From positions 546,028 through 610,027 of the forward strand of contig RQTK01000086.1 of assembly GCA_003991915.1 (NCBI GenBank): a stretch of 64,000 nucleotides of DNA, in the 5' to 3' direction. Below the pieces are notes generated by a model that worked only from the letters and a program-made list of their open reading frames with translations, did not search any database and was not told the origin of the DNA. Within the stretch, counting starts at the first letter, position 1; the number at the start of each line of letters is the position of its first letter. Origin of the DNA: Elysia chlorotica (taxonomy: Eukaryota > Mollusca > Gastropoda > Plakobranchidae). Below are positions 23,001-32,384 of the stretch, in pieces. The position numbers and the translations under genes were made by a program.

Positions 23001-25547
23001 CTTTGATTGAAGGGAATCAAGCAGTTCATTCAAGTTTTTCTCATAATGAAGAGAGTGTGGGAGATATGTCATTTGTATCAAAAGAGGAAGCAAAAAATAA
23101 ACCTTCTCTGATGGTCAAACATTTGCCTTCCTCACAGTCCAGTGCAATATCCTATAAAACATTATCTTTAACTGATATCTCAGGTAGAGCTAGTCGCAAA
23201 AGTAGTTCAAAAGCTGCTGCTCTTACAGATCAAAATATAAACTCTCCTCCTTGTGAAATAACAGACAATACTCCTGAAGTGAAGATTAGTCTCTCAGAAG
23301 ATAGCTTAAGTGTAACTGTGGATGAGCCGCCGATGTTTCATATTTCTGATGAAAGATCATTATCCATTCAACCAAGATTCTCAGACGCTCCATTAGGAGA
23401 TCTCTTCACAGACTCATTTGTAGAGGATTCAAGCAATTCCCAGCCAGAACTAGCAATAACTAACTCTGTTGAGTCTAAAGAAGACATTGAGATAAATGTG
23501 TGTGTAAAAACAGAGCAAACTATGGATTCAGGACAATCAAGTATGGCAAAGGGAGATGGAGACTGTGATAGCAATCTAAAAAAGAAAGAACAAGGACCAG
23601 AAAAACCGACTCCCAAGCAAAAAGGGTAAGTTGATTTTTCATTTATCTTTGTTCCTCATCTTGTTTGAAATGAAAAACATTCTAAATTATAATATATTAT
23701 TACATAGTTGTCTCTTAAATTCATCTGTTTCATTAATAAAGTTCATATTCAAATCGTTGTGTAGTTCCTTTTCAGCATTATGCAAATGTTACTAGTACTA
23801 GTCACCTATTTAATTATTCGATTTTTTTTAACATCTTTGAAATTTACTAAAAAAATAAAAAGGTTCATAGCATCAATAAATGAGTTTTCTTGAAAATTTC
23901 TCTATTTTATAGTGACTAGTCTTTTGTTTTTAAGTGATGAGTTAAAGTTTCATGATTTATAGCAATGCAATTTATAGACAGAGCTGTGTGTTTTAATATT
24001 ATTTCAGGCTTATCAAAAAGATGATGGACAGAACACAAGAATCAAATTCTTAATAACAGCTTTATCTCTGCTTGACTGAGTGGCGCAATTGAGCTAAAAT
24101 ACACATCAGTTGTTTTATGTTTTTTTTTGGACTCCAGCTTTCCTTGAGGAAACATTTCTCTGTCTAGATCTTTCTTTTGTATTTGTCTATAACTATTGAT
24201 GTAAGTTTGGTTTATGACTCATCCTGAAAATCTGCAACTTCTCTGCACAGGCCTTCAAAGAGAAGAGCAAGTAGCAGCCCCGCTGTGGATTCAACTCTAG
24301 TTCGGACGGGAAAACGCGTTAGGAAGGCACTTGTAAAGGTTAGCATGTGAACAACAGATGTTTTTCCAGTTTTCCATCATCTGAAGCTTTGGCTTAAACT
24401 GAAGCTTTGGATTAAGCCTGTTACTTCCCTCTATGTTCTATGTCTGATTGGCGTACAGAGGTAAATTGAGGTTCTTGTAAAACTTGCTTGGTTTTCTTTT
24501 CATCCTGTGCAGATAGGGCAAATTTATCTGATAGATAAATACAAATTTTATAAGTAATTGGATGTGAATGCATTTAATGAGGCTTATTTGGAGGGTTGTT
24601 CAGGACAAAATCTTTGTATGATTATTTGGTCACAACAAGTACGGATGGTCACAAGCTTTAGCTGAATATATTTAATTTTTTTATAATCAGTTGTTTTAAT
24701 GAATCATCATAATCATATTATCAGTTCTCATGAAATCTTTATCATCAGCATAGCACCACACAGAATTGTTGTTTTATATTTTTTAGAATTTTACTATGAG
24801 AAATTTCCAAATAATGTTTCATTTTGCTACTATTTTCATCACCTTGGATTTATGCATTAACCCCTTTCAAAAGGCCTTGTATGTAGATTTATTTTGGCTC
24901 TCTGATTAACCTTCTGAAAGGCCTCATATTCATCTTCCAGCAATCAGTTTGTACTCAACTTAAAATTGTAGTTTCAGAGGGTCTATAGTTAAAATTGGCA
25001 GCTGTTATTATATCCTTTCTTTTTTGACCTATGAAAACTGGGAAGGATCATATTGAATATATCAACTCAATTCACTCAATACAGGGACTGTCAGAAAATT
25101 TTCCCTCAGCAGTGAAACAAAGTTATAATATCAGTTAAAGAAACCATTTAAATTTCAGAATTTCTGTTCTAAAGCAGCATTGGCGACTTATTTGAAAAGT
25201 ATTTTGCATTCAGTTTTTTCTAAATTAAAATGTTGTTTTTTTTCCTGTAAAATGAAACAATTGATAATTTATTATTTGTTATCTGTGAAGCCAGTATATT
25301 TGTTTTTTGAGTTACGCATAATTTCTCAGGGACTTCTCATATTTTTTTAGAAGAGGAATATGATGGATGTGAAATATGAATGCTCTATACAGATACATGT
25401 ATCAACTCTAATTTATTCAAACTTTTTTACTGTAATTCTACTTTATGTTAAACAGAAGTAAATGTATAATGTAATTTATCTTTTCAGCCTGAGAGACCGC
25501 TTAAGCGGTGGAGCTTTTATTTTACTGAGCACTATAACAATGCTTGA
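6119..25547 (+). CDS. CTCF/CTCFL-family zinc-finger protein, whole gene span
   Basis: Joined exons predict about 1,434 residues, roughly twice vertebrate CTCF (727). Residues 1-404 are low-complexity, rich in G, S, Q, D and L. Residues 405-682 hold ten tandem C2H2-type fingers. About 750 acidic and Ser/Thr-rich residues follow, with basic clusters PPSKR near 880 and GPSKRR and RTGKRVRK near the end as candidate nuclear signals. Finger signatures SGELVRH (ZF3), [13 protein letters not shown] (ZF4), [12 protein letters not shown] (ZF5) and CHARFTQS (ZF6) match CTCF ZF3-6 in order, with linkers DERPHK, TGTRPHK, TGERPYK and [11 protein letters not shown] proteins bind DNA and organise insulators and cohesin-anchored loops; that role is inferred from the family. 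The span includes introns and a broken internal duplication. The coding path proposed is exons 1-12 (upstream copy), then 22142-23625, 24251-24338 and 25488-25547. It could be the lineage's CTCF or a diverged paralogue. Confidence 0.85.
7338..7496 (+). repeat. 79-bp direct tandem duplication over an intron-exon border
   Basis: Two near-identical units lie at 7338-7416 and 7417-7496; the second has one extra A. Each contains the polypyrimidine tract, the CTCTAAG acceptor and the first exon bases GCATCTTGGAC. The 3' splice site of exon 2 is therefore present twice, with AG at 7404-7405 and 7484-7485. Confidence 0.95.
7486..7682 (+). CDS. CTCF-like exon 2
   Basis: The acceptor CTCTAAG ends at 7485 and the donor GTAAGT starts at 7683. 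The split codon G|GC joins exon 1 as [15 protein letters not shown]. It encodes an acidic, helix-prone segment ending TLQNQ. The downstream of two duplicated acceptors is chosen because the upstream one leads to an in-frame TGA. Confidence 0.8.
8007..8192 (+). CDS. CTCF-like exon 3
   Basis: The acceptor CACCAG and donor GTAAGT are clear. It holds 62 codons in phase 0, from [10 protein letters not shown] to TSYVIQG. Alternating hydrophobic and polar stretches ([20 protein letters not shown]) resemble the beta-prone low-complexity N-termini of CTCF-type factors. Confidence 0.78.
8580..8845 (+). repeat. tRNA-derived SINE
   Basis: A tRNA-like head has an A-box-like GGGTAGAACAGCGGCTT and a B-box-like GGTCTGTATTTCGAGCA. 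A body contains GTGTGTGGCAGCACATAAA, then CAGTCTTGGGGCCTGTC, then GTGCTGACATTGGATGTTG. The same body recurs at about 16.47, 21.83, 32.39, 47.85, 55.97 and 62.64 kb. It lies in intron 3. Confidence 0.75.
8884..9056 (+). repeat. Second SINE body fragment
   Basis: This is a partial, diverged copy of the same SINE body without a recognisable tRNA head (ATGTGATCGGCTGAGACAG, TGTTAGACGTTAAGTCTTG, ATATAGTGCCAATGCTAGA). It follows the SINE at 8.58-8.85 kb after a short CT stretch. Confidence 0.65.
9683..9964 (+). CDS. CTCF-like exon 4
   Basis: The acceptor CCCTCAG and donor GTTAGG bound 94 codons in phase 0. The first half is rich in S, T and A ([19 protein letters not shown]). The second half carries two related stretches, [13 protein letters not shown] and [12 protein letters not shown], an internal repeat of the form Q-L-V-A-L. 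No domain is recognised. Confidence 0.78.
10589..10759 (+). CDS. CTCF-like exon 5
   Basis: The acceptor TTTTAG and donor GTTAGA bound 57 codons in phase 0, from [10 protein letters not shown] to [10 protein letters not shown]. It is N-terminal linker sequence with beta-prone MNYVLVMTP. No YDF-like cohesin-binding triplet is seen here. Confidence 0.75.
10760..11650 (+). other. Intron 5, no other feature seen
   Basis: AT-rich, with no open frame, SINE or microsatellite of note. It ends in AAAACAG at 11650. Confidence 0.7.
11651..11959 (+). CDS. CTCF-like exon 6: zinc fingers 1-2 and start of 3
   Basis: It holds 103 codons, phase 0, ending in HKCK before donor GTTCTG. After a basic linker ([16 protein letters not shown]) comes ZF1 ([10 protein letters not shown], then RHMKSH), the linker SDERPHK, ZF2 ([10 protein letters not shown], then HVNTH) and the linker TGTRPHK. 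Cysteines and histidines are complete in both fingers. The RHMKSH and DERPHKCH signature matches CTCF ZF1-2, while the helix residues of ZF1 (SSKRYLLT) differ from vertebrate CTCF. The first pair residue of ZF3 (C of HKC) lies at the exon end. Confidence 0.9.
11960..12541 (+). other. Intron 6, entering the duplicated block
   Basis: Unique sequence up to about 12411, then the left edge of the segmental duplication (AAGAGGTGGGCAAA at 12412). Open frames here are weak and unrelated to known proteins. Confidence 0.6.
12542..12706 (+). CDS. CTCF-like exon 7A: zinc fingers 3-4
   Basis: It holds 55 codons in phase 0 between acceptor ATGCAG and donor GTATTT. It completes ZF3 ([20 protein letters not shown]) and holds ZF4 ([21 protein letters not shown], read as C..C..H..H), with the linker TGERPYK at the end. 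This is the most CTCF-like stretch; ZF3-4 belong to the finger group that reads the core CTCF motif. Confidence 0.92.
12997..13286 (+). CDS. CTCF-like exon 8A: zinc fingers 5-7 and half of 8
   Basis: It holds 96 codons plus two bases, from acceptor TTTCAG to donor GTATGA. ZF5 starts [19 protein letters not shown]6 contains [17 protein letters not shown] and is shorter by one residue than the vertebrate form between its histidines. ZF7 is [18 protein letters not shown]. The first half of ZF8 is [12 protein letters not shown]. The finger is split by the intron and completed by exon 9 ([10 protein letters not shown]). ZF5 and ZF6 are strongly conserved with CTCF; ZF7 keeps only RK-DL-H. Confidence 0.92.
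13327..13376 (+). repeat. 25-bp tandem duplication in intron 8A
   Basis: Two adjacent copies of a 25-bp unit beginning TAATATACATACCCC. The matching place in the downstream copy (about 19208-19240) has one unit. Confidence 0.9.
13891..14131 (+). CDS. CTCF-like exon 9: rest of finger 8, fingers 9-10
   Basis: One base plus 80 codons, acceptor ATTTTTAG, donor GTGAGA. It completes ZF8, then ZF9 ([19 protein letters not shown], ending AAIH; compare FKCDQCDYA in vertebrate ZF9) and ZF10 ([19 protein letters not shown], ending SLSC). ZF10 ends in cysteine, so it is a C2HC finger like the last finger (ZF11) of vertebrate CTCF. No eleventh finger follows. This exon exists only in the upstream copy of the duplication. 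Confidence 0.9.
14432..14716 (+). CDS. CTCF-like exon 10
   Basis: The acceptor TTGTCTAG and donor GTGAGA bound 95 codons in phase 0, from [12 protein letters not shown] to EEIPASS. It is acidic, Ser-rich sequence directly after the fingers, with [14 protein letters not shown] near its end. It is absent from the downstream copy. Confidence 0.8.
15354..15551 (+). CDS. CTCF-like exon 11A
   Basis: The acceptor CTTCACAG and donor GTGAGG bound 66 codons in phase 0, from [13 protein letters not shown] to ENSSETVQ. It is highly charged with a lysine-rich end ([10 protein letters not shown]). The copy at 20803-21000 differs at five residues (D/E, D/N, T/N, K/T, K/N). Confidence 0.78.
16143..16244 (+). 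CDS. CTCF-like exon 12A
   Basis: It holds 34 codons in phase 0 between acceptor TTCCAG and donor GTTGGT, from [11 protein letters not shown] to KRVCHVQ. It carries acidic [15 protein letters not shown] followed by PPSKR, a small basic patch. The duplicate exon at 21498-21599 is the same in sequence. Confidence 0.75.
16460..16560 (+). repeat. SINE body remnant in intron 12A
   Basis: A short SINE-like stretch (CTCTGTCTCTGTGTAGCAGC, GTTAGACTTTAGTCTTAAAA). The same remnant lies at about 21817-21917 in the downstream copy, so it predates the duplication. Confidence 0.5.
16785..17011 (+). pseudogene. Truncated exon 13A, broken by a CT tract
   Basis: It repeats the first 226-227 bases of exon 13 (acceptor TTTTCAG at 16784), then stops matching at ACAACATTTAC and runs into (CT)n and CG-rich bases. 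The frame stays open through the tract as SLSLSL and ends at 17132. No donor or family sequence follows. The functional version of this exon is the downstream one. Confidence 0.85.
17011..17062. repeat. (CT)n/(CG)n microsatellite at the duplication edge
   Basis: A CT tract, a short alternating CGCGCGCG block and more CT sit precisely at the point where copy A ends. Confidence 0.95.
17063..18344 (+). other. Unique spacer between the two duplicated blocks
   Basis: AT-rich sequence with no exon or family member recognised, including many TAGATCTA-like words around 17970-18060. I found no second copy of it in the window. Confidence 0.6.
18465..18629 (+). pseudogene. Duplicate exon 7B: zinc fingers 3-4
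   Basis: The protein is identical to exon 7A, and the acceptor ATGCAG and donor GTATTT are intact. It is open and spliceable in itself, but it leads only to exon 8B, which has no compatible partner downstream. I call it a relic because no full-length in-frame path can include it. Confidence 0.75.
18882..19171 (+). pseudogene. Duplicate exon 8B: zinc fingers 5-7 and half of 8
   Basis: It has the same protein as exon 8A and intact splice sites. It ends with two leftover bases inside finger 8. The exon that should complete the codon and the finger (exon 9) is missing from this copy. Splicing to the next duplicate exon (20803) would put AG before GGAGAAAAACTGA, giving R-E-K-N and a stop. Confidence 0.75.
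19732..20348 (-). mobile_element. Non-LTR retrotransposon fragment, C-terminal reverse-transcriptase part
   Basis: An open frame on the minus strand (20333 down to 19701, about 210 codons including flank) reads as the tail of a LINE-type ORF2. It has [70 protein letters not shown] and [13 protein letters not shown] in the usual order for the region after the RT catalytic core. Endonuclease and RT catalytic motifs are absent, so it cannot move by itself. No target-site duplication or 3' tail is evident. It sits antisense to the host gene in place of exons 9-10. Confidence 0.88.
20803..21000 (+). CDS. Duplicate exon 11B (possible alternative to 11A)
   Basis: 66 codons in phase 0 with intact acceptor CTTCACAG and donor GTGAGG, from [13 protein letters not shown] to ENSSETVQ. 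It can be spliced in frame after exon 10 (ends 14716) as an alternative to exon 11A, or be skipped. Five residues differ from 11A, three of them changing charge (D/N, K/T, K/N). Which exon is used cannot be decided from sequence. Confidence 0.55.
21498..21599 (+). CDS. Duplicate exon 12B
   Basis: 34 codons in phase 0 with the same protein as exon 12A and intact splice sites. It is closest to the intact exon 13, so the path 11B-12B-13 is as plausible as 11A-12A-13. Confidence 0.55.
22142..23625 (+). CDS. CTCF-like exon 13: long acidic C-terminal exon
   Basis: 494 codons plus two bases, acceptor TTTTCAG, donor GTAAGT. The frame is open throughout, and the donor overlaps a TAA that would end the frame if unspliced. 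The sequence is acidic and rich in S, D, E, N and T, for example [19 protein letters not shown] and [19 protein letters not shown]. One more ordered part is [16 protein letters not shown], running on to [14 protein letters not shown]. No known domain is recognised; a long disordered regulatory tail is likely. It is much longer than the C-terminus of vertebrate CTCF. An in-frame KQKG end joins exon 14 as G-PSKRR. Confidence 0.85.
24251..24338 (+). CDS. CTCF-like exon 14: basic segment
   Basis: One base plus 29 codons, acceptor CTGCACAG, donor GTTAGC. It reads [18 protein letters not shown], then [11 protein letters not shown]. Two basic clusters separated by about 14 residues look like a bipartite nuclear localisation signal or a DNA- or RNA-binding tail. 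Confidence 0.72.
25488..25547 (+). CDS. CTCF-like last exon
   Basis: The acceptor TCTTTTCAG ends at 25487. 19 codons and [22 protein letters not shown]. The phase agrees with exon 14. It is short, so chance is possible, but the acceptor is strong and the basic PERPLKR continues the character of exon 14. Confidence 0.65.
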   Translation, partial: PERPLKRWSFYFTEHYNNA

Positions 25548-27311
25548 TAACCATGTAGATTTAGAATGGACTAAGAACTACAAGGCAATACACCAGTGAA
25601 AACATATTTTGATGATAGACATTATGAGCCAAGAAACCAATTTAAGCTGAGTAGGCTAGGTATAGAGTCAAAATACTGCCAGGGTGCCAGGGCTCAAAGG
25701 GTTAATGAAGTATGTGGATATCTTGTGTGGGTAAATAAAAAATTTAAAATTATAATTAATGTTTATTTATAAGGATTTATTTTTCATTGTGCTTCCATCT
25801 CTCAAAAGACTCGTTGCTTCCCGATACAAATGTTATAGCTTAAAAAGAAATTATTTGTGATTTCATCGAAACTTCAAATTCAAAGTATTCAAATTATCAG
25901 AAAGATGTCAAAACTAAATCAAGAAAGTAACAAAAGTTATATCTATAGACAGTTAGTTCTATTGCATGGGAAATTTAAGTTTTTTCAAGTTTGAGTTCCC
26001 TTCTGTCGTTTTTTTTTCTTTCTAAGATTCTAAAATCTTTTTGTGTAAGCTGAACGGGTAAGAAAAATTTTCAGAGAATTGAAAGGAAAAAGGTTTTGAT
26101 GAGACATTTTAGAATTGTTTAAAAAGAAAAAGAAATTTTTTTCTGACTTATCATATATATAGTTTCTTTGCATTAGTATTATCAACTAGACTTGGAAGGG
26201 GGAAGGGGGGGGGGGGGGCAATAGACTTGGAAGGGGGAAGGGGGGGGGGCAGGGCTAAAGATTTTTTTGCTAAACAAGCAGTCAATAACTACAAGCGTTT
26301 GATTGTTTCCAAGTCTTTGTCTTTGTAGAGAGCAGCTATGAATTTATACATCCAATGATATACAATTACAATAGTGAATTACTGAAAATATGTTTTTATC
26401 AATACAAGAAACATCTAGGTTTTTAAACAAAATCAAGTGTACAAAACAATATGCGGAGAAGTAAATGCATCTTTTTCTATGTCTTTCTCTACTCATCTGA
26501 ATGTAATGTGATTAATATTGTTAATACTATGCCTGCTCCTTCTTTTCAGTTTTGTAATTAACCTGTAACATTGATCTATGTAAGGCACCCTTGAATCAAA
26601 TGATTGTTTATTTATGAGGCTTATGTAACTCACGTTTTTATGCGAAAAAATGTGCGCTTCAGACATAGAAAAAACAAATATGTCAAAATGTTTACTGTGG
26701 TCTAAAACAAGATGGTAAGGGGAAGAAATTACAATTTCTTGTGAAACATTAATTGATGTTTTTTGAAAAAAATACTAGGGCTCTTTTTTATCCCCAAACA
26801 TAGATTGCTGCAGTATTCAAATTTAATTAAGAATCAATTTTCACTTTGCCTAGCAGCACATATAACTCGCAAACCAATGTATACATGTACTATGTATTTT
26901 CATTCCAGCACACACAGTCACAACCCCCCATCCCCACCTCCCACAAACCCCTCCCCCCAAAAAAAAATCAACATACTACGTTTTTAGGAATTACATATAT
27001 ATTGTTTTTGTTCTGACTTTTCTTTTTGATTTTACTTTGTGCTACTTAGGTAAGGCTATTTGTAAAAATTAAAACTAGCTTAGGGATGCCATCTTTAAAA
27101 TTTCATTTGTTGTTTTTTTGTTTTACCCAGATAGTTTTTTTTAATGTTAAATATCAATATTTGTTGAAATTGATCAATGCTTATTTATTCAATTTGATGT
27201 TTATAATAACTATGCCCCTGATGGCAGTGCCATAAACTAGGAATTAGTTTTGTAAAAGCACTACACCTTTTGTGTCTGCAATGGCTCCTGTGGATGCTTA
27301 AAGATAATAAA
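25548..27311 (+). other. 3' UTR candidate of the CTCF-like gene
   Basis: Non-coding. AATAAA hexamers lie at 25734-25739 and 27306-27311. Either could end the transcript. Confidence 0.4.
26187..26250. repeat. Tandem G-rich duplication
   Basis: Two copies of TAGACTTGGAAGGGGGAAGG followed by long G runs and CA, at about 26187-26220 and 26222-26250. The G runs could form quadruplexes. Confidence 0.85.
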
Positions 27312-27575
27312 ATGTCAACATTCATTTTTATATGATTCTTCTTTCTTTTCTTTACTGAAGTTTGAACAAGTTACACCTGTTTCCTACTTCAACCTCTTTT
27401 CATGCAGCTCTGCAAATTAAAAAATGTTGTTCAATATTCCACATGGTTCTTTGGTTCAGTTTTTGTAAAAAAACAAAAACAAAACGGTATTGGCTTCTTG
27501 AATCTCGTTTTATTTCAACTTCTCTTATCCCCTTCCTCCTCCACCCCTCCTTCTCCTCCTCCTTCTTTTTTTTTT

Positions 27576-27693
27576 TTCTTCTTCTTCTTCTTCTTCTTCT
27601 TCTTCTTCTTCTTCTTCTTCTTCTTCTTCTTCTTCTTCTTCTTCTTCTTCTTCTTCTTCTTCTTCTTCTTCTTCTTCTTCTTCTTCTTCTTCT
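27576..27693. repeat. (TTC)n microsatellite
   Basis: About 39 CTT/TTC triplets on the + strand (GAA on the minus). A pyrimidine flank continues on both sides. Confidence 0.95.
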
Positions 27694-30253
27694 TTTTTCT
27701 TTCTTTTCTTCTTTCCTCTACTTCTTTTTTCGTTTTCGTATTATTAATTTGTACCAATTATGTATGTTACGATGAAACCGACTTATACTTTAGTAGCGAC
27801 GATGGACTCGCTTCTCAATTTACAGTTCTTATTTTAAAGGTATTCTAAGCTAGGCATCCTGGAAACGCGCCATTACATTAATGCTATTATCCAATTGTGT
27901 AACAAAAAAAAAAAAAGAAAAAAAGAATTAAATGGTAAGGCGTCGGAAGCGCACATACCTTCAAAAAAAGTCAAAAACTTTAAACTGTCATTGACACGTG
28001 TCATTTCACACTCACACCTGGGCGTCGATAAAGTACCGCAGATAACACTGCAATGCGTTCCTGCGGGTTTTGCGCTAGGGGATTCACATTAATTTGCATT
28101 AATTATTTTCACCCCATCCAACCGTGACGCTATCTATGTTCAAGCCCATTATGACAACGGCTTCAAATTTGCCACACAATTGTTAAAATTCTCTTTTTAT
28201 TACATGTACTAAAGAATACTTCAGAGAGATGGGGAAAGGATAAGCGTAAGCTATTTCTTCTGTTTCGTGCGCAGCATGGGTGTTGCGATGTTTTCATATT
28301 TCTAGACCACCGCGATTCGGGCATTATTTTAGTAATGCTTATGCTATAACTATGTTTTGATATCAATATCGTCATGATTTTTCATCCTTTAATAAAAAAA
28401 ATTTAGAGACTTACGCAAAGTTTTCACTTTCGAATGTACAGTTCTAATAATAGCAATTACTTTTTCACGAAGTATTAGTGTTATGTCTCCACACTACACC
28501 AGCCTTTATAATGACTGAATTAAGATACCTCCCCCCTGAAATCAAAACTAAAAACAAAACAAAAATAAAACAACTGCAACCAGAAAACTAAACAAAAAAA
28601 AAAGAACAGTGCATAAAGAAGAATTCACTTTTTCTCAAATGGCCAGAGCTGTCTCTGATTCGTAAATAGCTCGCTGGACACGAAAACAACGATGAGATTA
28701 CAGACGGCAAGGCAGTGCACAGATGGTATCGTCTTATACAACACATTCTTGTTACATTGCGAACTCATTGTTGAAACTAAAAATAAATAAAATACAACTA
28801 ATAGATGCATATGGTTTGAGTGATAAAAATCATATCCAATAAATAACACCTTTGTACAAATCTATCAAGTCATTATCCGTTTTCATGCGTTAATATTAGC
28901 TGAAAAAAATATTAGAAAAAAAAGTCGGTTGTCATGTATGGTGGCACCCACCTTCTTGCATTCCAAGTCACTTTTACCTCGAACTTAATACTTCGTCCTA
29001 CGCGGTTTACGACGGAAAAAGACATTGGTCACTGTCTGATTTTATTCTTTCCTTAGGTATAATTTGACTATACACTACCATTATTTTTATTTCTACTTTC
29101 GTGAACCCCCCCCACCCCCCCAAAAAAAAAAAAAAAAGCAACAACAAAGCAAAACAACAACAAAAACAAAAACAACCTAACAAGAAACCAACAAAAAAAA
29201 ACAACAAAAAACAAAACCACACACACACAAAACCCAACAAAAAGTAAACATAAAAAAATAACAGCAACAAACCAACCAATAGTTTAAATGCTATTTCTAT
29301 GTATTAGAAATACATTTAGTATGAACTTCAGGTTATGCCATTACTTTAACATTCTTTATATGTCGAAAAGTCAACCTATTCTATTGTTTCCAATCCACCT
29401 AAACAAATTCTACAGACTGTCCTTTCACACGCTTATTAACGAACAAAAAAAACAACAAACAAACAACAAAAATAAAGAAACAAACAACCAAGCAAAACAA
29501 AACATAAAATACGAAGAAGATATTACTATTATTAAGAAAGATTAACACTTCAGTTTCACAAGGAAAAGCAAGTGGATCGCTTTTATTATTACATTAGCAT
29601 ATTTTAACTCAGTCGAAATAAGTTTTTAGATCTCAAAGTCCCAAAGTGACGCCAACATTTTTCTTTAGTGCGCGTGTACTTTTCCTCCAGCTCTTTAGTT
29701 TTAAAAAGCCAAAACGAAACGCATATTTTGGTGTTTTTCTTTGGGATTTTTTTAAATTAGGGTGTGACTATGGAACACCATAGATCACTTTTCTACACAC
29801 ACACACACACACACTTCCCCCCTCTGCATTTAAGAAACAAAAAAAACAACAAAACAAAACAAAAAAACATTAACACACTTTAGCCCAAACTATGTAATTA
29901 TGCTATCGTCCCCTACAAGATGATTTAGCGTGACCACCTCAGCCCACTATGATGAAGTGATGCGAGTATTGCGTGAGTCGATGGGTTCAGACTATCTCTT
30001 TCTAGAGGAAAAAAAATTCAAACAAAAAACTACGACCCGAGTCTACTCCGCTATCATGCTCGGCAACCGTTACCTTTGTTACTATTCTCAGCTCGTCTCT
30101 GGGTTTGGACTTATCTTTCACGACAAAGGCGCTTTTAGAAAATCCGTCGATGCCAGCTCCGTCTTGATTTTTCTATATTTATTCTTTTTAGTAGAAAACG
30201 AGTCCCTTGAGTCAGTGAGTTTCTTGTTAAAAAAAAACAACAACAAAACAAAC

Positions 30254-30296
<43 letters not shown>

Positions 30297-30933
30297 AACA
30301 ACAACAACAAAACGTCTGGGGGCTATTAGTTTCATGTGTTCCACGGCTAATGATAAAAGCAGTACTGTTAATTAAAAATAGTATTGTTTATAGCGTTAAA
30401 TGCAAAACAACAAGACAAAAGAAGCACAAATAAGCATGTATTATCTTTTCAGCTTGCTCAAACACTGGAGCAAAATGTACGATAACATGGCTATCTCTAT
30501 CAATTCTTACTCTTCAACAATGATTTAATGCGAACATAAGGTAATAAAATACCCACAATTTCGTAAATTTAACGTACCTGAAAAAATACCAGTTACGCCT
30601 TCTTCATTATGTTTGCTTCGTAAAAACCTGAATGCATTATCTACATTAACAATACAGCCATAACAGGACGACACCGGCTGATAGAATATGAAAACAGTCA
30701 CTAGAATTATGCATTGGATTGTACTCGGTACAACCACCTGTTGTCTCAGGGTGGCTCATAAAACTATGTGACCTATTCAATGAGGCAAAGGATGCTGGAT
30801 GCTTGAAACCCACCAGTTACCCTCAGATCACGAGACTGCGTTCAGGATATAGCCCAATCGCTGATGTTAGACGTAAAATCAATCAATTTAACTCAACTCA
30901 CAAGAATGAGACAGTTTGGGTTTGGTTAAAGCC

Positions 30934-30969
<36 letters not shown>

Positions 30970-31021
30970 TACATACGTGTTTCGACGACGTTATCTGGAC
31001 AGCCCCCCAAAACAGCATTAG

Positions 31022-31175
31022 GCGGACAATGTAATTTTTAAATATCTCAATTATATGTTTATTAAATTAACTCAAACTTGTTTTGTATCATCCTGAGCGC
31101 GGACAATGTAATATTTAAATATATCAAGTATTTGTTTATTAAATTTACTCAAACTTGTTTTGTATCATCCTGAGC
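31022..31175. repeat. 77-bp tandem duplication
   Basis: Two diverged units start GCGGACAATGTAAT at 31022 and 31099. Each ends in TTTTGTATCATCCTGAGC. Confidence 0.9.
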
Positions 31176-31417
31176 ATATGTTCCTTCTGCCATTACAGTT
31201 TGAAAACAATACGATAACTTTACAGTTTTCATGTTTTCTTACTAACATTGTCAGGACATTGTGTAAATCTGTGTCAAACCACAGAAATTAGCTGGCCATC
31301 TAGGCGTGATACACAAACTGTGTATAAGTAAAATGTAGAGCAACATTATATGGACATCTGGTGAACTGTAGATTACTTTACTTTAATGTACAACACTATC
31401 TTTTAATCCACGTATCC

Positions 31418-31486
<69 letters not shown>

Positions 31487-32384
31487 TCTTTTTTATGTTA
31501 ATATGAAAACATATACAAAAGAGAATGCAACTGAAAAAACAACTTTATTTAAACTTGCAATAATAAAATTATGCGTATAGATGACAGAACAAAGAGAAAT
31601 ACATAGAAAAAAAATCAGAAAGATTAAAAGAAATGAGAATGCCAGAAGTCACTCAATCAAATTATTTGATTTACTAAAGTACTAGAGATAGAATTGAAAT
31701 GTTTCTGTCATTTTAAAAGAAAATTAAATCAGACTTGATTATACGAATCAATTTTATTTTCAATGACTTTAATTACACTACAGTCACATTGACAACATTT
31801 TCACAAAATGTTAGCACTTAGTGTAATTAATAACTTAGATGGAATATATCTAGTTCATAACTAACAATAGTGAAAATCTATGTGACACAATATATGTAGC
31901 TGAAAGTTGCAGTGCTTCACAAGAATTACACTGACATTGATGTGCATCAAGAACTACATAATTAATGTATCTTGATTGCTTGCACCAGGATTGTTAACGA
32001 AAATAAATAATAGAAAAATGTTTCATGTTGAAAACTTCTATATTATTAAGTTTAGTAAGTGGATTCTCTCAAAGAGCACAATATGTTCACATGTCAAATA
32101 AAACTTGTGTTACGACACAAAAGTAGGTACATACAGTATGTTGGGAGAGGGCGACAGGCAGTGAGAAAGAGAGACTATAACACATACAGACAATGGACAC
32201 AAATTAAACAAAGTACATTAGCCTATAACATGTAAGGCTACTTTTATCACCACCAATCAGCTGTGCGTGTATTTTTAATAGACTGTTAATAATAATAAAA
32301 ATATAACATAATATAGAGTAACGGAATCAAGTGGGCATGTGAGAGAGAATAGAAAAAGGAGAATAATTATTAAATGATACGATT

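Noticed and set aside
18345..23625. A second complete CTCF-like gene
   Set aside because: The downstream copy has no N-terminal exons 1-6 and lacks exons 9-10; it is part of the same gene.
27362..27848. Poly-L, poly-F and poly-K frames around 27.4-27.8 kb
   Set aside because: They arise from the TTC/GAA triplet repeat.
29930..30298. Frame starting MTTSAHYDEVMRVLRES and ending in poly-Q
   Set aside because: There is no ATG at its start, its end is made by a CAA microsatellite, and no splice or family support is visible.
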